Source: an uncultured Dorea sp.
GTDB lineage: Bacteria > Bacillota > Clostridia > Lachnospirales > Lachnospiraceae
Direction of reading: 5' to 3'
NCBI GenBank assembly: GCA_910584265.1
Contig: CAJTZE010000003.1
Span: forward strand, 54,847 to 118,846
Length of the DNA: 64,000 nucleotides
The notes beneath the pieces are model-generated. The model was not told the DNA's origin. It worked only from the letters and a program-made list of their open reading frames with translations, and did not search any database. Shown here one piece after another: positions 58,471-64,000 of this stretch. The translations under genes and the position numbers were made by a program. Every line of letters begins with the position of its first letter. Within the stretch, counting starts at the first letter, position 1.

Positions 58471-59757
58471 TTATTTGTAATAGTCAAATTGCAGGCCGTA
58501 CATACGGACCGTATCTCCCTCTTCGATTCCAGCGGCTTCCAGCTGGTCTAAGATTCCCGTATCCTTCAGGAACTTCTGGAAAAAGGCAAAGCCCTTCTCT
58601 GTATCCAGATTCGTATAGCCCAGCATTTTTTCAATCTTAGGGCCCTCTACCACATACATCTCATTCTCTTTTTCAACTGTAAACGGCAGATCCTCGTAAA
58701 TAAGCTCCTCCTCCGGAAAATACTCCTGCTTGAAAATAATCGGTGTGCTGTCCAATTCTTTGAGCCGGCCGGACACATAATAAAGCAGTGCATTCAGTCC
58801 TTCTCCGGTAACGCCGGATATAGGAAATACCATACAGCCCTCCGGCTCAAAGGTATCCTTCAGTCTCCTGACCGGGTCACTGCCGTCCTGACTGTATATA
58901 GCATCAATCTTGTTGGCGGCAATTACCTGTGGCCGCCCGGCAATCTCCGGGTTATAGGCGTACAGCTCAGCGTTGATCTTGCGGATGTCCTCTACAGGAT
59001 CGCGGCCCTCTGTACCTGCCGCATCCACCACATGGATGATCAGCTTCGTGCGCTCAATATGGCGAAGGAACTCATGTCCCAGTCCCACGCCCTCGGAAGC
59101 GCCATCAATAAGCCCTGGGATGTCCGCGATCACAAAGCCGCGGCCGTCCGGCAGATCCACTACGCCAAGGTTCGGGGTCAGGGTCGTAAAATGGTAGTTG
59201 GCAATCTTCGGCTGGGCATTGGTAACTCTGGACAGCAGAGTAGACTTGCCTACATTGGGAAATCCCACAAGCCCCACATCTGCGATAACCTTTAATTCCA
59301 GATTCACCCACAGCTCCTGAGAAGGCTGTCCGGGCTGGGCATACTTGGGAATCTGCATGACTGCCGTTGCAAAATGCTGGTTTCCGAGTCCGCCTCTGCC
59401 GCCCTTTAGTATAACCTGTCTCCGGTTCTCCCCGGACATGTCCGCAATCACCTTGCCGGATTCCGCTTCCTTGATAACCGTCCCTTCTGGCACTCTCAGT
59501 ACAATATCCTCTGCATCTTTCCCGTGACAACGCCGCTTTCCGCCCTGCTGTCCGTCTTTTGCGGCAAATTTACGTTTATGGCGGAAATCCTGAAGAGTAT
59601 TCAAGCCCTCATCTACCTCAAAGATTACATCTCCGCCCCTGCCGCCGTCACCGCCGTCAGGTCCTCCGTTGGGTACATACAGCTCCCGGCGGAAGCTCAC
59701 ATGTCCGTCTCCGCCTTTGCCTGATTTGATAAATATTTTTGCCCTGTCTGCAAACAT
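58471..59757 (-). CDS. obgE: GTPase Obg/CgtA
   Basis: All three domains are visible: the glycine-rich Obg fold (GGDGHVSFRRELYVPNGGPDGGDGGRGGDVIF), the GTPase (G1 GFPNVGKSTLL, G3 DIPGLIDGAS, G4 ANKIDA) and a C-terminal OCT domain of about 90 residues. Obg controls 50S assembly and stress responses, and in Bacillus it is needed for entry into sporulation. It follows rpmA by 177 bases that contain an imperfect hairpin but no clear terminator. Confidence 0.97.
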   Translation of the reverse strand: MFADRAKIFIKSGKGGDGHVSFRRELYVPNGGPDGGDGGRGGDVIFEVDEGLNTLQDFRHKRKFAAKDGQQGGKRRCHGKDAEDIVLRVPEGTVIKEAESGKVIADMSGENRRQVILKGGRGGLGNQHFATAVMQIPKYAQPGQPSQELWVNLELKVIADVGLVGFPNVGKSTLLSRVTNAQPKIANYHFTTLTPNLGVVDLPDGRGFVIADIPGLIDGASEGVGLGHEFLRHIERTKLIIHVVDAAGTEGRDPVEDIRKINAELYAYNPEIAGRPQVIAANKIDAIYSQDGSDPVRRLKDTFEPEGCMVFPISGVTGEGLNALLYYVSGRLKELDSTPIIFKQEYFPEEELIYEDLPFTVEKENEMYVVEGPKIEKMLGYTNLDTEKGFAFFQKFLKDTGILDQLEAAGIEEGDTVRMYGLQFDYYK

Positions 59758-59934
59758 ACCGGTTTTCCTTTCCTTTAAAATGGTTTTGATCCGCGCCTGC
59801 CCTGTCCGGCCTTGCTGAAAGCTTCAGCATTGGAAATCAGGGCATCCACAGAGTCATTTTCCATATAAAATGAAAGTGCTGTTCCATAACTGAATTCAGT
59901 CACTTCGCAGCACCCTTAAGCTATCTCATTCAAA

Positions 59935-60219
59935 CTATTCTGCAACTGGATAGATAGAAACCTGTTTCTTATCTCTTCCTTTTCTCTCGAAACGCACAAC
60001 ACCGTCAACCAGTGCGAATAATGTATCGTCGCCTCCGCGGCCTACATTATTACCCGGATGGATCTTTGTTCCACGCTGTCTGTAAAGGATGTTGCCAGCT
60101 TTTACAAACTGTCCGTCTGCTCTCTTGGCGCCTAATCTCTTAGACTCGGAGTCACGTCCGTTCTTGGTAGAACCTACTCCCTTTTTATGAGCGAAATACT
60201 GAAGGTTTAATTTCATCAT
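59935..60219 (-). CDS. rpmA: 50S ribosomal protein L27 with a cleavable N-terminal extension
   Basis: The L27 core (HKKGVGSTKNGRDSESKRLGAKRADGQ and RQRGTKIHPGNNVGRGGDDTLFA) is preceded by the extension MKLNLQYFA. In Firmicutes this extension is removed by the Prp protease just after the F-A pair, exposing the L27 tail that reaches the peptidyl-transferase centre. The prp gene directly upstream confirms the arrangement. The ribosome binding site GGAGGTG lies in the last codons of prp. Confidence 0.97.
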   Translation of the reverse strand: MMKLNLQYFAHKKGVGSTKNGRDSESKRLGAKRADGQFVKAGNILYRQRGTKIHPGNNVGRGGDDTLFALVDGVVRFERKGRDKKQVSIYPVAE

Positions 60220-60224
60220 GGTCG

Positions 60225-60557
60225 TTACACCTCCTCAAATGATAACTGAATATATTCTTTATAGTCTTCATTCTCTGCCATGCTTCTGATTCCAAGAATC
60301 ATAGCGGAGAATAGCAGCCCAGTCTGCTCGGACGGAGAATCTTTTAGCCTGCAGTCGATCAGCCCTTCCTCTTCGTTTGTAACCAGTGAAACCGCTGTGC
60401 CTGTCAATTGCTCGACAGCATTGCATGTATTGATCGCCAGGACAGATATTGCGGCACAAACGAGATCCTCCCCTGATTCCGCATAATCTGCATGTCCGAT
60501 CGCAGTAAAACCGATGCATTCCTTTTCCCTGTTACGATAAATCGTCACATGTGTCAT
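60225..60557 (-). CDS. prp: Ribosomal-processing cysteine protease Prp
   Basis: The 110-residue protein has the catalytic His in GFTAIGHADYAESGEDLVCAAISVL and the catalytic Cys in the same segment (GHA-x10-C). It cleaves the N-terminal extension of L27 and so is needed for ribosome function in Firmicutes. It lies between rplU and rpmA, the invariant position. It has no recognisable regulatory signal of its own. Confidence 0.96.
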   Translation of the reverse strand: MTHVTIYRNREKECIGFTAIGHADYAESGEDLVCAAISVLAINTCNAVEQLTGTAVSLVTNEEEGLIDCRLKDSPSEQTGLLFSAMILGIRSMAENEDYKEYIQLSFEEV

Positions 60558-60571
60558 GAAAAATCTCCGGA

Positions 60572-60880
60572 TTAAGCGTTGATCTTATCAATCTTCACAG
60601 CGGTGTACTGCTGTCTGTGGCCGTTTTTCTTATGATATCCGGTCTTTCTCTTGTACTTGTAAACGATTACTTTCTTAGCCTTGCCGTTTTCAACAACGGT
60701 TGCATCAACAGTTGCGCCCTCAACGGTAGGAGCACCAACCTTAAGCTCGGAATCGCTTACTGCAAGCACCTGGTCAAATGTATAAGTCCCGCCAGCCTCT
60801 ACACCAAGCTTTTCCACTTTAATGATATCGCCTTCAGATACTTTGTACTGTTTACCACCTGTTGCTATAATTGCGTACAT
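60572..60880 (-). CDS. rplU: 50S ribosomal protein L21
   Basis: The protein starts MYAIIATGGKQYKVSEGDIIKVEKL and ends YKRKTGYHKKNGHRQQYTAVKIDKI, which is the L21 pattern. The ATG at 60880 is placed by AGGAGGTGCTAT; an upstream ATG at 60910 lies in the leader. It is the first gene of an operon through prp, rpmA, obgE, yhbY, nadD, yqeK and rsfS. About 102 residues is normal. Confidence 0.97.
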   Translation of the reverse strand: MYAIIATGGKQYKVSEGDIIKVEKLGVEAGGTYTFDQVLAVSDSELKVGAPTVEGATVDATVVENGKAKKVIVYKYKRKTGYHKKNGHRQQYTAVKIDKINA

Positions 60881-60966
60881 ATAGCACCTCCTATTATCAT
60901 TACTCGCCAATTACGGCGGCTGTATCAAACCGGTACAGCTCTTTAAAGCCTCATTGTGCGGCATAC
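60881..60966 (-). promoter_or_regulatory. Structured rplU leader (L21-leader-like)
   Basis: Between the predicted transcript start and the L21 ribosome binding site are two short hairpins: GCTGTA/TACAGC (60939-60919) and GGCG/CGCC next to it, preceded by CCGCACAATGAGGC. Firmicutes L21 operons carry an autoregulatory L21 leader at this place. The match to that motif is from memory of its general form. Confidence 0.5.
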
Positions 60967-60972
60967 TGGTTA

Positions 60973-61001
60973 ATCATAGCATATGATTCCCATAAAATCA
61001 A
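60973..61001 (-). promoter_or_regulatory. SigA-type promoter of the rplU operon
   Basis: On the minus strand TTGATT (61001-60996) and TATGAT (60978-60973) are spaced by 17 bases. It lies just after the asnA stop codon, so the operon does not depend on read-through from asnA. Confidence 0.75.
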
Positions 61002-61008
61002 GATTTTT

Positions 61009-62019
61009 TTATAATAATTGTATTCCGTGAGACTCCGCAGTCTGCAACATTTCCTCCGGCCAGATAGAGGACTGAACCTCCCCGATGTGAGCCTTTCTTA
61101 AGTAATACATACAGATGCGGGACTGACCGATCCCGCCGCCGATGGTGTAGGGCAGTTCTCCGTTCAACAGGGATTTTTGGAAGGCAAGCTCTCTTCTCTC
61201 TTCACAGCCTGCAGCCTTAAGCTGCTTGGCAAGGGACGCCTCATCCACACGGACTCCCATAGAGGACAGCTCCAGTGCGATATCAAGCACGGGATAATAC
61301 ACGATGATATCGCCGTTCAGCTCCCAGTCATCGTAGTCCGGCGCCCTGCCGTCATGCTTTTCCCCGGAAGAAAGCACCTTGCCGATCTGCGACACAAAGA
61401 TGGCGCCCTTTGCCTTGGCATACTCATGTTCCCGTTCCTTAGCGGTCAGATCCGGATACAGCTCCAGAAGCTCCTGCGAGGTGATAAAGGCAATATCCTC
61501 CGGAAGCATTGCCTCGATATAATTATATCTTCTTGCCATATAGTCCTCTGTATCCTTCAGAGCCGCATACACCTTTCTTACCGTATACTGCAGCGTCTCC
61601 ATATTGCGCTCTTCCCTGGAAATCACCTTCTCCCAGTCCCACTGGTCCACATAGATAGAATGGATATTGTCCGTATCCTCGTCCCTGCGGATAGCGCTCA
61701 TATCCGTATACAGGCCTTCTCCCGAATGGAAACCGTATTTCTTTAATGCATAGCGCTTCCACTTCGCCAGGGAATGCACAATCTCCGCCGTATCATCATC
61801 CTGCTCCTTGATCCCGAAGGCCACCGGCCGTTCCACGCCGTTTAGGTTGTCATTCAATCCGCTTTCCGGCTTTACAAAAAGCGGAGCTGAAACCCGCGTC
61901 AGATGCAGGGATTTTGCAAGGGCGCTCTGGAAATGGTCTTTAACCTCCTTAATTGCAACCTCTGTTTCCCGAATTGTAAGGGGTGATACATACCCCTCCG
62001 GTGTCATGATTTCTACCAT
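61009..62019 (-). CDS. asnA: Aspartate-ammonia ligase (asparagine synthetase A)
   Basis: A 336-residue class II synthetase-like enzyme. SAPLFVKPESGLNDNLNGVERPVAF, KWKRYALKKYGFHSGEGLYTDMSAIRRDED, DNIHSIYVDQWDWEKVI and TIGGGIGQSRICMYYLRKAHIGEVQSSIWP are AsnA signatures. It makes asparagine from aspartate, ammonia and ATP. GGAGAC precedes the ATG. It is the last gene of an aspartokinase-amidohydrolase-asnA unit, linking it to aspartate metabolism. Confidence 0.97.
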   Translation of the reverse strand: MVEIMTPEGYVSPLTIRETEVAIKEVKDHFQSALAKSLHLTRVSAPLFVKPESGLNDNLNGVERPVAFGIKEQDDDTAEIVHSLAKWKRYALKKYGFHSGEGLYTDMSAIRRDEDTDNIHSIYVDQWDWEKVISREERNMETLQYTVRKVYAALKDTEDYMARRYNYIEAMLPEDIAFITSQELLELYPDLTAKEREHEYAKAKGAIFVSQIGKVLSSGEKHDGRAPDYDDWELNGDIIVYYPVLDIALELSSMGVRVDEASLAKQLKAAGCEERRELAFQKSLLNGELPYTIGGGIGQSRICMYYLRKAHIGEVQSSIWPEEMLQTAESHGIQLL

Positions 62020-62036
62020 AGTTTTTGTCTCCTTCC

Positions 62037-62849
62037 TTATACTGCATTGTGAACGGGAATTTCCATACCCAAAAGCTTCTCTGCATTGGTATGAAATATC
62101 ATCTGTTTCTCATTGTCTGTCAGAGGAAGCCCTCTCAAATGCTCCACAAATTCCTTCTGATCCCCCCACGGTGAATCCGTTGCAAAGAGAATCCTGTGGA
62201 TACCCTGTTTCCTCACAATTCTCAAGAACTGCTCATCCTCCATATAATCAAATACTACCCCGGTATCAAACCATGCAGGAATGCCCAGAAGCTCCCGTTC
62301 CACCTCGTCCCACATGAGAAAACCGCCCATATGAGCCAGGATCAGCTTATCCGGCCGTACATCCTCCACCATGTCAATGATACGCTCCGGCGTACAGTGG
62401 GTGACCTCCTTATAGCCCGGATCAAAGCCTGCATGAGTGCTGATGATCAGCCCCAGCTCGCTGGCATAGGAAATAATACGCTTATATTTGATATCGTTGA
62501 TAAATTCCTGCTGATAATCAGGATGGAGCTTGATCCCTTTAAATCCATGCTCTTTTAAATAATTTAATTCCCCCTTATAATCGGAGGTTCCCGGGTGGAT
62601 CCCGCCAAAGGATAAGAGTCTGTCATCCCCCTTAAACTGCTCTGCAAACCGGTTAATGGAAGTAAACTGTCCCGGCCTTGTTGCAACAGGAAGAATGACC
62701 GAGCAGTCAACGCCAGCCTTTCTGGAGGATTCTCTAAGGCCTGCCGCGGTGGCGTCCGTCTCTGGCTCTGTTTCGCATTTTACCTTTAGGATATTCAGCG
62801 TACTCTCTGCAATCCTGTCAGGAAATATATGTGTATGAAAGTCTATCAT
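62037..62849 (-). CDS. Amidohydrolase-family TIM-barrel metal-dependent hydrolase
   Basis: The N-terminal metal motif is MIDFHTHIFPDRIAE (HxH). Further ligands are in GIKLHPDYQQE, STHAGFD, LAHMGG and FATDSPWGD, the final Asp of the barrel. This fits the COG2159 group (ACMSD-like decarboxylases and related hydrolases), whose substrates vary widely. It has no known place in aspartate metabolism, yet lies three bases from aspartokinase and 17 bases from asnA. Its 270 residues are normal for the group. Confidence 0.85.
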   Translation of the reverse strand: MIDFHTHIFPDRIAESTLNILKVKCETEPETDATAAGLRESSRKAGVDCSVILPVATRPGQFTSINRFAEQFKGDDRLLSFGGIHPGTSDYKGELNYLKEHGFKGIKLHPDYQQEFINDIKYKRIISYASELGLIISTHAGFDPGYKEVTHCTPERIIDMVEDVRPDKLILAHMGGFLMWDEVERELLGIPAWFDTGVVFDYMEDEQFLRIVRKQGIHRILFATDSPWGDQKEFVEHLRGLPLTDNEKQMIFHTNAEKLLGMEIPVHNAV

Positions 62850-62852
62850 TGT

Positions 62853-64000
62853 TTATACCTGTATTGTCACAAAAATATCATAAATTGCTTTGATGGCATT
62901 GTCAAAATCGTGATTGCGCACGCCAATGATAATGTTTAACTCGCTGGAGCCCTGATCGATCATGCGTACATTTACATTAGCATGTGCCAGCGCGGAGAAG
63001 ATTCTTCCAGAGGTTCCTCTTGTGGACTTCATGCCCCGTCCCACAACGGCAATCAGTGCAAGGTCGGATTCCATTTCCACCAGATCCGGCTCCACTGCCC
63101 GATGAATGCCCGCAAGCACCTTCTGTTCCTTCTCCTCAAATTCATCCTGATGCACCAGAATCGTCATGGTATCAATGCCGGAAGGCATATGCTCAATAGA
63201 GATATCATTCTGGGCGAATACATCCAGAACCTTCATACAAAAGCCTACCTCGGCATTCATCATTGCCTTCTCTATGGTAATAGAAGCAAAATCCTTCTTA
63301 CCTGCAATACCGGTAATGGTAAAGCGCGGCTTTCTGCAGGTAGCTTCCACGATCAGGGTTCCTTTATCCTCCGGCGCATTGGTATTGCGGATGTTGATCG
63401 GAATGCCCTCTTTTCTGACCGGGAAAATCGCATCCTCATGAAGTACTGATGCACCCATGTAGGATAACTCACGCAGTTCCCGGTAGGTGATCACATCGAT
63501 TGCCTTTGGATTCTTCACGACCCCTGGATCTGCGATCAAGAACCCGGATACGTCCGTCCAGTTCTCATACATATCTGCGTGGACAGCCTTTGCAACAATA
63601 GAGCCGGTCACATCTGAACCTCCTCTGGAAAAGGTCTTCACGCGCCCATCAGCCGCCATACCGTAAAAGCCGGGAATTACGGCTCTTTCGGTGCGGGCAA
63701 GACGCTCTGCTAAAACGCTCTGGGTTTTAGCACCGTCAAAGCTTCCGTTTTCATCAAAGAAAATAACCTCAGCCGCATCAATAAATTCATAGCCGAGATA
63801 AGCCGCCATGATAATACCGTTTAAATATTCTCCTCTGGATGCGGCATAATCCCTGCCGATTTTCTTACTGAAATTCTCCCGGATGTTCTTGAACTCATCC
63901 TCCAGACTCAGTTCCAGCTTCAAACCGTTAATGATCTCCTGATACCGTTCTTTAATCCTGCGAAGCTGTCCGGTGAAATCCTTCTCCTGAATAGCCAGAT
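62853..64000 (-). CDS. Aspartate kinase, N-terminus cut by the window edge
   Basis: The open frame runs to the right-hand edge, so the start and the N-terminal KFGGSS nucleotide-binding part lie outside. Visible are GLKLELSLEDEFKNIRENFS, the catalytic-domain segments SRGEYLNGIIMAAYLGYEFIDA and GSDVTGSIVAKAVHADMYENWTDVSG, and two C-terminal ACT domains (FTITGIAGKKDFASITI and VVGRGMKSTRGTSGRIFSALAHANVNVRMIDQGSSE). It phosphorylates aspartate, the first step to lysine, threonine and methionine. The ACT domains imply feedback control. Confidence 0.95.
   Translation of the reverse strand, partial: LAIQEKDFTGQLRRIKERYQEIINGLKLELSLEDEFKNIRENFSKKIGRDYAASRGEYLNGIIMAAYLGYEFIDAAEVIFFDENGSFDGAKTQSVLAERLARTERAVIPGFYGMAADGRVKTFSRGGSDVTGSIVAKAVHADMYENWTDVSGFLIADPGVVKNPKAIDVITYRELRELSYMGASVLHEDAIFPVRKEGIPINIRNTNAPEDKGTLIVEATCRKPRFTITGIAGKKDFASITIEKAMMNAEVGFCMKVLDVFAQNDISIEHMPSGIDTMTILVHQDEFEEKEQKVLAGIHRAVEPDLVEMESDLALIAVVGRGMKSTRGTSGRIFSALAHANVNVRMIDQGSSELNIIIGVRNHDFDNAIKAIYDIFVTIQV

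Noticed and set aside
59758..59934. Terminator between rpmA and obgE
   Set aside because: GTGCTG/CAGCAC and the palindrome ACTGAATTCAGT can fold, but no T-run follows on the minus strand, so it was not called a terminator.
1..64000. tRNA or rRNA genes
   Set aside because: No cloverleaf with the GGTTCGA-type T-arm or rRNA-like conserved block was seen in any gap between genes.

Overview
The window looks like a chromosomal segment of an anaerobic, spore-forming member of the Clostridia, most likely a Lachnospiraceae gut commensal. The evidence is the protein families and gene order: yqfC-yqfD-phoH-ybeY, a SpoVB-type flippase, a flavodiiron protein, mutS-mutL-miaA, radC-mreBCD-mrdA-minDE-rodA-mgsA, yggS-sepF-ylmH-lspA-rluD, and rplU-prp-rpmA-obgE-yhbY-nadD-yqeK-rsfS. 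AGGAGG-type ribosome binding sites and frequent GTG/TTG starts fit this. The genus cannot be fixed by reading alone. No rRNA, tRNA, insertion sequence, prophage or CRISPR array was seen.

Bases 1-7750 are the right-hand part of a strongly A+T-rich surface-polysaccharide cassette: an ATP-grasp ligase, a sugar epimerase, two GT4-type glycosyltransferases, a hexapeptide acetyltransferase, a Wzy-like polymerase and a Wzx-like flippase. It ends in a 15-bp hairpin. Composition then changes abruptly to the G+C level of the rest of the window, starting with UDP-glucose dehydrogenase and a UDP-glucuronate-type 4-epimerase that could supply uronic acid precursors. The priming transferase and chain-length control genes must lie to the left.

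Bases 10.2-16 kb hold single-gene units: a YjfB-like small protein with its own promoter and terminator, rlmH, a PAS/degenerate-kinase/receiver protein, a flotillin, an SdpI-like/PH-like membrane pair on the minus strand, and a flavodiiron protein. Bases 16-24 kb hold sporulation and RNA-processing genes, including a 59-codon DUF4250 gene. Bases 24-34 kb hold mismatch repair, miaA, a small unknown protein, a methionine gamma-lyase-like enzyme and two flavoproteins. Bases 34-44 kb hold radC and the cell-shape cluster; no minC is present, MinE lacks the usual N-terminal membrane-targeting stretch, and PBP2 carries an insertion of about 250 residues. Bases 44-51 kb hold a ylm/sepF division-lipoprotein cluster that includes a HlyD-like membrane protein.

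Bases 51-53.8 kb contain a divergent pair, a XerS-like recombinase and lexA, sharing a control region with two SOS-box-like sites and a dif-like sequence next to the recombinase gene. Then come an ECF sigma/DUF4179 pair, an acetyltransferase, the L21-Prp-L27-Obg operon with a clear promoter and a structured leader, and finally an aspartokinase (cut by the window edge), an amidohydrolase and asparagine synthetase A in one operon.

No complete, obviously new defence or mobile system is visible. The most unusual items are the reduced Min system, the catalytically dead kinase-receiver protein, the repeat-expanded MutL linker that matches an intergenic palindrome elsewhere in the window, the HlyD-like protein in the division cluster and the candidate dif site beside the XerS-like gene.
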